A DNA stretch of 64,000 bases, taken from contig CAYMRX010000004.1 in NCBI GenBank assembly GCA_964393035.1, positions 248,001 to 312,000 on the forward strand, read 5' to 3'. The notes below the pieces were generated by a model. That model was given only the letters and a program-made list of their open reading frames with translations. It was not told the origin of the DNA and made no database searches. Every line of letters starts with the position of its first letter. Positions within the stretch are counted from its first letter, which is position 1. The stretch is from Tabrizicola_A sp964393035 (GTDB lineage Bacteria; Pseudomonadota; Alphaproteobacteria; Rhodobacterales; Rhodobacteraceae). The translations under genes and the position numbers were made by a program. Shown piece after piece: positions 7,629 to 15,625 of this stretch.

Positions 7629-9464
7629 ATGCGCCGCAGCACAGCCACCTCTGCCGATCAGCACAGCCCGACCGCCTCTGGCTGGGCCACCATTGCCCGG
7701 GTTCTTCCCTATCTTTGGCCAACAGGGCAGCTTTGGGTGAAGCAGCGGGTCATTCTGGCGCTGCTGCTGTTGTTGGCGGCCAAGCTGGTATCGGTGACGA
7801 CGCCCTATTTCTACAAGCTGGCGGTGGACATGCTGGGTGCTGAGGCCAAGCAGGACCCGGTCTGGATGCTGAGCTTGGGCGCGGTGGGGCTGACGGTGGC
7901 CTATGGTTTGGCGCGGCTTGGTGCGGTGGGTTTTGGCGAGGCGCGGGATGCGGTGTTTGCCCGTGTGGGGCAGCGGGCGATCCGGCAACTGGCCTTGGAA
8001 ACCTTTCGCCACATCCATGCGCTTTCCCTGCGCTATCACATCACCCGCAAGACGGGCGGCTTGTCGCGGATCATCGAGCGCGGGGTGAAGGGCGTCGATT
8101 TCCTGCTGCGCTTCATGCTGTTTTCGGTGGGGCCCTTGATCCTTGAACTCAGCATGGTCTCGGCGCTGTTCGCCTGGCTTTTTGGCTGGCAATACATGGT
8201 GGTCGTGGTGGTGACGATTGCGATCTATGTCACCTTCACCTTCAAGGTGACCGAGATGCGCGTCCGCATCCGCCGCGAGATGAACGACCAGGACACCGAT
8301 GCCAATCAAAAGGCGCTGGACAGTCTTTTGAACTTTGAAACCGTGAAATATTTCAATGCCGAGGAGCGCGAGGCCGCGCGCTATGATGTGGCGATGCAAC
8401 GCTATGAGGTGGCGGCGGTCAAGACCGGGTTGTCCCTGTCTTTCCTGAACGCGGGCCAGTCCTTCATCATCACCACCGGCTTGGTGATCGTGATGGTGAT
8501 GGCCGCGCGCGGGGTGCAGGCGGGGGTTTTGACGGTGGGCGATTTCGTCATGGTCAACGCCTATATGATCCAGATCACCATGCCCTTGAACTTCCTTGGC
8601 ACGGTTTACCGCGAAATCCGGCAGGCCCTGGTGGATATGGGGGCGATGTTCGGCCTTTTGGGCCAGCCTGCCGAAGTGGTGGACCAGCCCGGTGCCAAGC
8701 CTTTGGCGGTCGCGGGGGGCGAGATCGTCTTTGACAATGTCGCCTTCGCCTATGATCCGGCGCGTCCCATCCTGAAAGGCATTTCGCTGACGGTTCGGCC
8801 GGGACACAAGGTGGCGCTGGTGGGGCCATCGGGGTCGGGCAAGTCGACCATCGGGCGGCTTTTGTTCCGGTTTTACGATGTCACCGGGGGGGCGATCCGC
8901 ATTGACGGGCAAGACCTGCGCGCGGTGCAGCAAACCAGCCTGCATGCTGCGATCGGCGTGGTGCCGCAGGACACGGTGCTGTTCAACGATACGGTCTATT
9001 ACAACATCGCCTATGGCCGTGACGGTGCGACCGAGGCCGAGGTTCATGCCGCAGCCAAGGCCGCGCGCATCCATGATTTCATCCTGTCCTTGCCGGAGGG
9101 CTATCAGACCACGGTGGGCGAACGGGGGCTGAAATTGTCGGGCGGCGAAAAGCAGCGGGTGGGGATTGCCCGGACGCTGTTGAAAAACCCGCCGATCCTG
9201 ATTCTCGACGAGGCGACCAGTGCCTTGGACACCCAGACCGAACGCTCGATTCAGGAAAGCCTTTCGGAAATGGGGCAGGGGCGCTCGGTCATCACCATCG
9301 CGCACCGTTTGTCGACCATTGCGGATGCCGATTGCATCATGGTTCTGGAGGAGGGGCGCGTGACCGAGGAAGGCACGCATGACGCGCTTTTGGCCATGGG
9401 CGGCAAATATGCCGCGATGTGGGCGCGCCAGTCGGCCGAGGAGGAAAGCGCCGAGGCGGCATGA
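7629..9464 (+). CDS. Atm1/ABCB7-type ABC exporter
   Basis: 611-residue half-transporter: six membrane helices (about residues 30-320) then a nucleotide-binding domain. Walker A GPSGSGKST, signature LSGGEKQRV, Walker B ILILDEATSALD and the H-loop ITIAHRLST are intact. NDQDTDANQKALDSLLNFETVKYFNAEE is the hallmark of the Atm1/HMT1 group, which exports glutathione-linked sulfur or metal conjugates; a bacterial homologue (Novosphingobium) confers metal tolerance. ATG 7629 gives the expected N-terminus; the open frame back to 7233 is antisense to the ArsR gene. Pairing with a divergent metal-type repressor supports a detoxification role. Confidence 0.9.
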   Translation: MRRSTATSADQHSPTASGWATIARVLPYLWPTGQLWVKQRVILALLLLLAAKLVSVTTPYFYKLAVDMLGAEAKQDPVWMLSLGAVGLTVAYGLARLGAVGFGEARDAVFARVGQRAIRQLALETFRHIHALSLRYHITRKTGGLSRIIERGVKGVDFLLRFMLFSVGPLILELSMVSALFAWLFGWQYMVVVVVTIAIYVTFTFKVTEMRVRIRREMNDQDTDANQKALDSLLNFETVKYFNAEEREAARYDVAMQRYEVAAVKTGLSLSFLNAGQSFIITTGLVIVMVMAARGVQAGVLTVGDFVMVNAYMIQITMPLNFLGTVYREIRQALVDMGAMFGLLGQPAEVVDQPGAKPLAVAGGEIVFDNVAFAYDPARPILKGISLTVRPGHKVALVGPSGSGKSTIGRLLFRFYDVTGGAIRIDGQDLRAVQQTSLHAAIGVVPQDTVLFNDTVYYNIAYGRDGATEAEVHAAAKAARIHDFILSLPEGYQTTVGERGLKLSGGEKQRVGIARTLLKNPPILILDEATSALDTQTERSIQESLSEMGQGRSVITIAHRLSTIADADCIMVLEEGRVTEEGTHDALLAMGGKYAAMWARQSAEEESAEAA

Positions 9465-9518
9465 GCCCGCAGGCAACGGGGGCTTGACCGGAAAGGCACA
9501 ACAGGCCAAACCGCGCCC

Positions 9519-10574
9519 ATGGTTCCGCAGGACAAACTCGCCCAGATCACCCAGCGTTTCGAGTATCTCGAGGCGCGCCTGAACGCGGGCGCCGCCCCCG
9601 CCGAGATCGCGCAGGTGGCGCGGGAATATTCCGAGCTGAAGCCGGTGGCCGAGGAAATCGCCGCCTACAATCGCGCGCTGGCCGATCTGGCCGAGGCCGA
9701 GGCAATGCTGGCCGATCCTGATATGAAGGCGCTGGCCGAGGAGGAAATTCCCGGTCTGAAGGCGCGTATTCCGGAAATGGAAGACCGCCTCAGGCTGGCC
9801 TTGTTGCCGAAAGATGCCGCCGATGCGCGCCCCGCCATCGTGGAAATCCGTCCGGGCACCGGTGGCGATGAGGCGGCCTTGTTCGCGGGCGATCTGGTGC
9901 GGATGTATCAGCGCCACGCCGAGCGGATGGGCTGGCGCTGGGAGGTGTTGGAGCATCAGGCCTCGGACCTTGGCGGGATCAAGGAATTCACCGCTCTGGT
10001 TTCGGGCGAGGGGGTTTATGCCCGGCTGAAGTTTGAAAGCGGTGTGCACCGGGTGCAGCGCGTGCCGGAAACCGAAGCGCAGGGCCGGGTGCATACCTCG
10101 GCCGCTACGGTGGCCGTGCTGCCCGAGGCGGAGGAGGTCGATATCGACATCCCGGCCTCGGATATCCGCATCGACACCATGCGGTCCTCGGGTGCCGGGG
10201 GCCAGCATGTGAACACCACGGATTCGGCGGTGCGGATCACCCATTTGCCGACCGGGATCATCGTGACCAGTTCGGAAAAATCGCAGCACCGCAACCGCGA
10301 GATCGCCATGCAGGTCTTGCGGGCGCGGCTTTACGAGGCGGAGCGCGAAAGGCTGCATACCGAACGCGCCGCTGACCGCAAGGCGCAGGTGGGCAGCGGC
10401 GACCGGTCCGAACGCATCCGCACCTACAACTTCCCGCAAGGCCGGATGACCGATCACCGCATCAACCTGACGCTTTATTCGCTGGGGCAGATCATGCAAG
10501 GCGATCTGGGCGAGGTGATCGACGCGCTGATTTCCCACGATCAGGCGGCGAAACTGGCCGAGATGGAAGGATGA
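9519..10574 (+). CDS. prfA: Peptide chain release factor 1
   Basis: 351-residue class I release factor that reads UAA and UAG and hydrolyses peptidyl-tRNA. GGQ (residues 227-229, in SGAGGQHVNTTDSAV) is the catalytic motif. RVPETEAQGRVHTS contains the PxT codon-reading tripeptide as PET. Length is standard (about 355). Its stop overlaps the start of prmC as ATGA, the usual arrangement, because PrmC methylates the Gln of this GGQ motif. Confidence 0.97.
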   Translation: MVPQDKLAQITQRFEYLEARLNAGAAPAEIAQVAREYSELKPVAEEIAAYNRALADLAEAEAMLADPDMKALAEEEIPGLKARIPEMEDRLRLALLPKDAADARPAIVEIRPGTGGDEAALFAGDLVRMYQRHAERMGWRWEVLEHQASDLGGIKEFTALVSGEGVYARLKFESGVHRVQRVPETEAQGRVHTSAATVAVLPEAEEVDIDIPASDIRIDTMRSSGAGGQHVNTTDSAVRITHLPTGIIVTSSEKSQHRNREIAMQVLRARLYEAERERLHTERAADRKAQVGSGDRSERIRTYNFPQGRMTDHRINLTLYSLGQIMQGDLGEVIDALISHDQAAKLAEMEG

Positions 10575-11440
10575 GCCGCCCGATGACCGGGGCCGAGGCC
10601 CTGCGCGCGGCCATTCCCCGCCTGAGGGAAGGCGGCATCGAGGATGCGGCGCTGGATGCGCGGCTCCTGCTGGCCCATGCGCTTGGAATTGCGCAAGACC
10701 GTCTGACCTTGCACCTGCCCGATGTGATCAGCGAAGCGCAGGCCGCGGCCTATGAGGCGGCGCTGACCGCCAGAACCGCGCGCCAGCCCGTTGCCCAGAT
10801 CATCGGCCAGCGCCAGTTCTGGGGGATGACCTTTCGCGTCACGAAAGACACGCTCGACCCGCGCCCGGATACCGAGGCTTTGGTGGCCGAGGCGGTGAAA
10901 GCGCCGTTCCTGAACATGCTGGATCTTGGCACCGGCACCGGCTGCATCTTGCTTTCTTGCCTGAAATCCATGCCGGTTGCGCGGGGGCTGGGGGTGGATA
11001 TCTCGCCCGCCGCGCTGGAGGTGGCGCGTGGCAATGCGGTTGCGCTGGGGCTGGACAAACGCGCCAGTTTCCGCGCCTCGGACTGGTTCGCCAATGTTCC
11101 GGGCCGCTATGATCTGATCGTGTCGAACCCGCCCTATATCGCGGCCGATGAAATGCCCGGCCTTGCGCCCGAGGTTCGCGATTGGGAGCCACATCTGGCG
11201 CTGACCCCCGGAGGGGACGGGCTGGAGCCTTACCGCATCATCGCCCGTGTCGCCCCGTCGCGCCTGATGGCGGGCGGGCGGCTTTTGGTCGAGATCGGCC
11301 CGACCCAAGGTGCCGCCGTGGCGGCGCTGTTTGCCGCCCAAGCACTGCAGGAAATCCGCATCCTGCCTGATATGGATGGGCGCGACCGGGTGGTGGCGGC
11401 GGTCAAATCAGGCTTGGATGAGGAGTGCGGCTGCGCCTGA
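10571..11440 (+). CDS. prmC: Release factor glutamine N5-methyltransferase
   Basis: 289-residue SAM-dependent methyltransferase that modifies the GGQ glutamine of RF1 and RF2. The SAM-binding motif is LDLGTGTGCILLS, and the catalytic NPPY (residues 186-189) is in SNPPYIAADEM. The N-terminal helical domain (DARLLLAHALG) is also typical. Translationally coupled to prfA by a 4-base overlap. Confidence 0.96.
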   Translation: MSRPMTGAEALRAAIPRLREGGIEDAALDARLLLAHALGIAQDRLTLHLPDVISEAQAAAYEAALTARTARQPVAQIIGQRQFWGMTFRVTKDTLDPRPDTEALVAEAVKAPFLNMLDLGTGTGCILLSCLKSMPVARGLGVDISPAALEVARGNAVALGLDKRASFRASDWFANVPGRYDLIVSNPPYIAADEMPGLAPEVRDWEPHLALTPGGDGLEPYRIIARVAPSRLMAGGRLLVEIGPTQGAAVAALFAAQALQEIRILPDMDGRDRVVAAVKSGLDEECGCA

Positions 11441-11619
11441 TTGGCCGGTTTTAGCGGATTTTCCGCAGAATCTGCTTGCCAGCCCCGGCTTATGTGATAA
11501 TGCGGTTTCAGCACGAGTTCAGGCCCCGCAGGCCCGCCGTTGCTGAATACCAGCCACCCCGCCAAACATTCCGCGCCTTGATCGGCGCATGGCGCTGGGT
11601 CACCGCCCCAAAGGTCAAG

Positions 11620-12462
11620 ATGCGCTCTTCCAAGTCCCGCTCGCGTTCCAAGCAGAACCGCCCGCGTACCCTCGGCAATATCATCAACCGGGTATTTGAC
11701 AGTTCCGGCCCCGAGGGCAAGGTACGCGGCACGCCGCAGCAGATCATCGAGAAATATCAGCTTCTTGCCCGCGACGCACAATTGTCGAATGACCGGGTGG
11801 CGGCAGAGAATTTCTTGCAGCACGCCGAACATTACACCCGGCTTTTGGCCGAAGCGATGCGCGAACAGGCCGCTGAACAAGAGGCGCGCCAGCAGTTCCA
11901 TCAGCAAAATGGCAACGGCAACCGCGATCGGGAGCGGAATGAGTATCGCGGCGAACAGCCCGGCGATGTGCAGCCCTCGTCCGAAGGTTTTGATGTCATT
12001 GGCAGCGAGGATGAAGGCACGCTGGTTGACCTGCCCGAAGCCCGCCCGCAAGGACAGCCGTCGCGCCGTGAGGACAACCGCCGCGAGGACCGCTATCGTG
12101 ACCGCAACCAGCGCCGAGATGACCGGCCCCGCGAGGATCGGCCCCGCGAAGATCGCCCGCGTGAGGATCGGCCCCGTGAGGACCGCCCGCGCGACGAACA
12201 GCGCCGGGATGATCGTCCGCGTGAAGATCGTCAGCGCGACGACCGCCCGCGCGAAGATCGGCGCGAGCCGCGCCGTGCGCCCGAACCGCAGGCCGAATTG
12301 CCGTCCTTCATCACCGGCGCCCCGGCAGAGCCGGTGACGGCTGCGCCCGCCGAAGCGGCGCCCAGAGAAACTCCGGCGGAGGCCCCGGCCAAACCGGCCC
12401 GCGCGCCGCGCGCCAAAAAGCCCAGCCCGCCGAAACCGGACGCGCCAGAGGCGGCAGAATAA
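11620..12462 (+). CDS. DUF4167 domain-containing protein with Arg/Asp/Pro repeats
   Basis: 280-residue protein. Residues 1 to about 95 form the DUF4167 domain (RPRTLGNIINRVFDSSGPEG, then a helical segment ending HAEHYTRLL), conserved in alphaproteobacteria and of unknown function. The middle is a hydrophilic DRPRE repeat tract encoded by 15-base units, and the tail is Pro/Ala/Lys-rich. The charged, disordered composition suggests nucleic-acid binding (inference). ATG 11620 gives the canonical MRSSKSRSRSKQNRPRT start; the open frame further upstream is not typical of the family. A hairpin terminator shared with rsmA follows. Confidence 0.85.
   Translation: MRSSKSRSRSKQNRPRTLGNIINRVFDSSGPEGKVRGTPQQIIEKYQLLARDAQLSNDRVAAENFLQHAEHYTRLLAEAMREQAAEQEARQQFHQQNGNGNRDRERNEYRGEQPGDVQPSSEGFDVIGSEDEGTLVDLPEARPQGQPSRREDNRREDRYRDRNQRRDDRPREDRPREDRPREDRPREDRPRDEQRRDDRPREDRQRDDRPREDRREPRRAPEPQAELPSFITGAPAEPVTAAPAEAAPRETPAEAPAKPARAPRAKKPSPPKPDAPEAAE
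12121..12255 (+). repeat. 15-base tandem repeats inside the DUF4167 gene
   Basis: Nine in-register 15-base units of the type GAYCGBCCCCGCGAR, the sixth and eighth diverged. They encode DRPRE-type pentapeptides. Units 1-5 are the most regular (12121-12195). Coding low-complexity tract. Confidence 0.8.
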
Positions 12463-12464
12463 GA

Positions 12465-12490
12465 AAAGGCCCGCATCCGCGGGCCTTTTT
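12465..12490. terminator. Bidirectional terminator between DUF4167 gene and rsmA
   Basis: Stem AAAGGCCCGC (12465-12474) with GCGGGCCTTT (12479-12488), loop ATCC. A-rich on one side and T-rich on the other, between convergent genes. Confidence 0.8.
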
Positions 12491-13329
12491 CATTTCGCCA
12501 CTTCGCGGGCCAAGGCGCAGAACCCTTCCAGCGAAATTTCCTCGGCCCGCGCTGTGGGCGGGATTCCCGCGGCCAGAAGCCGGTCTTCGATATCCGGTCC
12601 CCATGCCTTCAGGCTTGACCGCAGCATCTTGCGGCGCTGGTTGAAGGCCATGGCGGTCAGCCGCTGCAAGATCGCCTCATCCGCCGGGTAGCGGGGTTCG
12701 GCCAGCCGGGTCAGATGCACCACGGCGGAATGCACCTTGGGGGCAGGGGTGAAGGCCTCGGGCGGCAGGTGCATGACGATCTTGGCGTCAGCGCGCCATT
12801 GCGCCAAGAGCGCCAGACGCCCGTAATGATCGCCCTTGGGCTTGGCCACGATGCGCTCGGCCACTTCCTTTTGGAACATCAGCGTCAGCGATTGCCAGAC
12901 TGGCGGCCAGATTTTCGGTGTCAGCCAACGGATCAAGAGTTCGGTTCCGACATTATAGGGCAGGTTGGCCACGATCTTGATCGGCGGTGTCAGATGGGCG
13001 AGCGGATCAATCTCCATCGCGTCGCCATTCACCACCTCAAGCCGCCCCGGATAGCGGGCGGCAATCTCGGCCAAGGGCGCCATGCAGCGCGGGTCTTTTT
13101 CCACCGCCAGCACCCGCCGCGCGCCTTCCACCAGCAGCCCGCGCGTCAGACCACCGGGGCCGGGGCCAACCTCCAGCACATCGCAGGCCGAAAGATCGCC
13201 CGCCATGCGGGCAATCTTGGCGGTCAGGTTGAGGTCGAGAAGAAAGTTCTGCCCAAGCTGCTTTTTCGCCACCAGATCATGCGCCGCAATCACCTCGCGC
13301 AAGGGGGGAAGCCCGTCGATCGTCGCCAT
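12490..13329 (-). CDS. rsmA: 16S rRNA (adenine1518-N6/adenine1519-N6)-dimethyltransferase
   Basis: 279-residue SAM-dependent enzyme that dimethylates two adjacent adenines in the 3' hairpin of 16S rRNA. KKQLGQNFLLD at the N-terminus, the SAM motif LEVGPGPGGLTRGLL, the NLPYNVGT catalytic motif and FNQRRKMLRSSLK are all family hallmarks. ATG 13329 yields the usual start (MATIDGLPPLREVI). Last gene of the lptF-lptG-lptD-surA-pdxA-rsmA cluster, separated from pdxA by two AT-rich palindromes that may lower its expression relative to the upstream genes. Confidence 0.96.
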   Translation of the reverse strand: MATIDGLPPLREVIAAHDLVAKKQLGQNFLLDLNLTAKIARMAGDLSACDVLEVGPGPGGLTRGLLVEGARRVLAVEKDPRCMAPLAEIAARYPGRLEVVNGDAMEIDPLAHLTPPIKIVANLPYNVGTELLIRWLTPKIWPPVWQSLTLMFQKEVAERIVAKPKGDHYGRLALLAQWRADAKIVMHLPPEAFTPAPKVHSAVVHLTRLAEPRYPADEAILQRLTAMAFNQRRKMLRSSLKAWGPDIEDRLLAAGIPPTARAEEISLEGFCALAREVAK

Positions 13330-13343
13330 GGTCCGCCTTTCTG

Positions 13344-13391
13344 GCGATTTTTCGCGGAAAAATCGCAGCTTTGAATTTTCGTCGAAAATTC
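13344..13391. repeat. Pair of TTTTCG-CGAAAA palindromes between pdxA and rsmA
   Basis: Palindrome 1: GCGATTTTTC-GCG-GAAAAATCGC at 13344-13366. Palindrome 2: GAATTTTCG-T-CGAAAATTC at 13373-13391. Related palindromes occur at 22143 and 56155, always in 3' or intergenic positions. Possible terminators, attenuators or binding sites. Confidence 0.7.
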
Positions 13392-13393
13392 GT

Positions 13394-14365
13394 TTAGCGC
13401 GTGGACCGCTGAAGCGCCATATCCCGTGCCAAGCGCAGCGCGGCAACCAGGCTGTCGGGGCGGGCCATTCCCTTGCCCGCAATGTCGCAAGCGGTGCCAT
13501 GATCGGGCGAGGTGCGGATGAAGGGCAGGCCCAGCGTCACATTGACCCCGCCGTCGAAATCCAGCGTCTTGATCGGGATCAGCGCCTGATCGTGATACAT
13601 GCAGATCGCCGCGTCATAACCGGCCCGGGCGCGGGGGTGAAACATGGTATCGGCCGACAAAGGCCCGGAAATCACCATGCCTGCCCGGCGCAGATGCTCC
13701 AGCACCGGGGCGATCAGGTCGATCTCCTCGCGCCCCATGGCCCCGCCTTCGCCGGCATGCGGGTTCAGACCCGCCACGGCAAGGCGCGGGGTGGTCAGGC
13801 CGAAATCGCGGATCAGCCCGGCATGGGTGATGCGGATGGTTGCTTCCAACAACTCGGGCGTCAGCACCTGCGGCACCTCGGCCAGTGCAATGTGGATCGT
13901 CACCGGCACCACCCGCAGCATGGGGCTGGCCAGCATCATCACCACATTGTCCACGCCCGCCAGATGGGCCAGAAATTCGGTATGGCCGGGAAAGCCAAAG
14001 CCCGCGCCATCCTTCAGCGCCTTTTTGTGCAAGGGGGCCGTGCAGACGGCAGAGGCCGCGCCCGATTGCGCCAAGGCCACGGCGCGTTCGATCACCTCGA
14101 TCACGCCGCGGGCATTTTCCGGCACCAATTGGCCGGCCGGATTTTCAACGGCAAAGCGGTGCGGCAGCACCGGCAGCACGCCCGCCGGGACGGTCGCCGC
14201 CTGATCGGGGCTGTCGATCAAAACCATCGCGCTGCCCTTGGGCAGATGGCGCGGATCGCCGATCCAGAAGAAGAGCAGATCGGGCAGGGCAAGGCGGGCG
14301 GCCACGGCAAGTTCGGGGCCGACGCCCCCCGGCTCCCCGCAGGTCAGGGCGATGGGGGCAGGCAT
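13394..14365 (-). CDS. pdxA: 4-hydroxythreonine-4-phosphate dehydrogenase
   Basis: 323-residue NAD-dependent enzyme of the DXP-dependent pyridoxal phosphate pathway; it oxidises 4-phospho-hydroxythreonine. TCGEPGGVGPEL at the N-terminus, HTEFLAHLAG, NPHAGEGGAMGREE and CMYHDQALIPIKTLDFDGGV supply the divalent-metal ligands and substrate-binding residues of the PdxA family. It starts four bases after the stop of surA, so the two are cotranscribed. Confidence 0.96.
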   Translation of the reverse strand: MPAPIALTCGEPGGVGPELAVAARLALPDLLFFWIGDPRHLPKGSAMVLIDSPDQAATVPAGVLPVLPHRFAVENPAGQLVPENARGVIEVIERAVALAQSGAASAVCTAPLHKKALKDGAGFGFPGHTEFLAHLAGVDNVVMMLASPMLRVVPVTIHIALAEVPQVLTPELLEATIRITHAGLIRDFGLTTPRLAVAGLNPHAGEGGAMGREEIDLIAPVLEHLRRAGMVISGPLSADTMFHPRARAGYDAAICMYHDQALIPIKTLDFDGGVNVTLGLPFIRTSPDHGTACDIAGKGMARPDSLVAALRLARDMALQRSTR

Positions 14366-14369
14366 GGGC

Positions 14370-15605
14370 CTATTCCTCGATCAGGATCGCCTCAGAGCGC
14401 AATTCTTCCAGATAGATATCGGCCAATGCGCCCAGACGCTGGTTCAAAAGCTGCTCGCGGATCACCTCGCGGTCCGGCACAAGATCGGGCGAGGGGCCGC
14501 GAGAGCAAAGCATCAACAGCACCCGCCAGCCATCGCGGCTGATGCTGGTCGAGGTTTCCCCGGCATCGAGCGTGGCCAGCACCGCGCCCACATCGCCCCC
14601 AACGGCCGATTGCGGCTCTTGCTTGCGCAGGACGCGGTCCGCGGGCAGGTCTTTTGCCACGGTGTAAAGGTCATCGCAGGCATCGACGCGGGCCCGGGCG
14701 GCGGCAAGCTCCGCCTCGGCGCTGGCAGCGGCAGGCACCAGGAATTGCGCGTAATCCACCCATGGCCCTTCGGCCGGGTTGATCGGGTCTTCGCCGCGTT
14801 CGCTGACCCAGTAGATCACCAGCGTATCCTCAATCCGCACCGGGGCTGACATGGTGCCGGGCGGTTGCCGCTCCAATGCCTTGCGCGCGGCTTCGGGAAG
14901 TTCGGAAAGCCGGCTCCAGCCGGTGTTGCCCCCGCCATTGGCCCGGGCGGCGGCGGCGAAATCGTCTTCCGACTTGATTTGCGACTGGATCTTGCGGGCG
15001 CGGGCCAAGGCTTCGGACTGGTCCTTGCCCGCGGCCGGCAGCGTGATCTGGATCAGCTTCAGCTTGGCCGCGCCGGTCGGTTGCAGATTGGCAATCGCCC
15101 GGTCAATCTCGGCCTCGGTGATGGCGACCTTGCCGGCGAATTTGGCACGCACGACTTCGCGCCAGACCATCCCGGCCTCAACAAAGTCGCGGAAGCTTTC
15201 GGGATCAAGCCCCATCTCGCCGGTCGCCTTGACGAATTCCTCGGCGCTGAGATTGGCGCGGCCCGCAAATTCGCTCATCCCGCTCATGATTTGATCCGGC
15301 GTCAGCGCGATGCCCACCTCTTTCGCCGCCGCCATGCGCAAGCGGTCTTCGATCAATGTGGTGCGGGCGGCTTTCTCGATGTCGCCGGGTTGGCGCAGGA
15401 TTTGCAGGAAAAGGATGCGTTGGCCAAGCTCATATTCGGTGACCGCCCGGCCATTCACGGTGATGACCGGATCAAACGGGTTGGCGGCCACCGCCCCGGC
15501 AAGCCCCAGCGCCACAACCGCCACGGTGCCAAAGAGCGCCAGTCTGCTTTTCAGCCCGGCCATTTGCGCCCATCCGATCCGACCGTTCATCGTCATCCGT
15601 TCCAT
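14370..15605 (-). CDS. surA: SurA-like periplasmic peptidyl-prolyl isomerase/chaperone
   Basis: 411-residue protein with an N-terminal membrane/signal segment (LALFGTVAVVALGLAGAVAA). A SurA N-terminal chaperone domain follows (ITVNGRAVTEYELGQRILFL), then a parvulin-like region (KLKLIQITLPAA to VIYWVSERG) that is rather diverged. It would escort unfolded outer-membrane proteins, including LptD encoded just upstream. ATG 15605 was preferred; 15596 and 15588 are also in frame. The position between lptD and pdxA is conserved in Rhodobacterales and Rhizobiales. Confidence 0.85.
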   Translation of the reverse strand: MERMTMNGRIGWAQMAGLKSRLALFGTVAVVALGLAGAVAANPFDPVITVNGRAVTEYELGQRILFLQILRQPGDIEKAARTTLIEDRLRMAAAKEVGIALTPDQIMSGMSEFAGRANLSAEEFVKATGEMGLDPESFRDFVEAGMVWREVVRAKFAGKVAITEAEIDRAIANLQPTGAAKLKLIQITLPAAGKDQSEALARARKIQSQIKSEDDFAAAARANGGGNTGWSRLSELPEAARKALERQPPGTMSAPVRIEDTLVIYWVSERGEDPINPAEGPWVDYAQFLVPAAASAEAELAAARARVDACDDLYTVAKDLPADRVLRKQEPQSAVGGDVGAVLATLDAGETSTSISRDGWRVLLMLCSRGPSPDLVPDREVIREQLLNQRLGALADIYLEELRSEAILIEE

Positions 15606-15625
15606 CGCCTGTCTGCCTTCGCGTC

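Noticed and set aside
7581..10538. 985-codon open frame on the minus strand across the exporter and prfA
   Set aside because: Shadow of GC-rich genes in the opposite frame. Composition is His/Arg/Gln-rich with no family match, and the plus-strand genes are certain.
12121..12255. Possible CRISPR-like array
   Set aside because: Units are 15 bases with no spacers and encode an in-frame peptide repeat; no cas genes are present.
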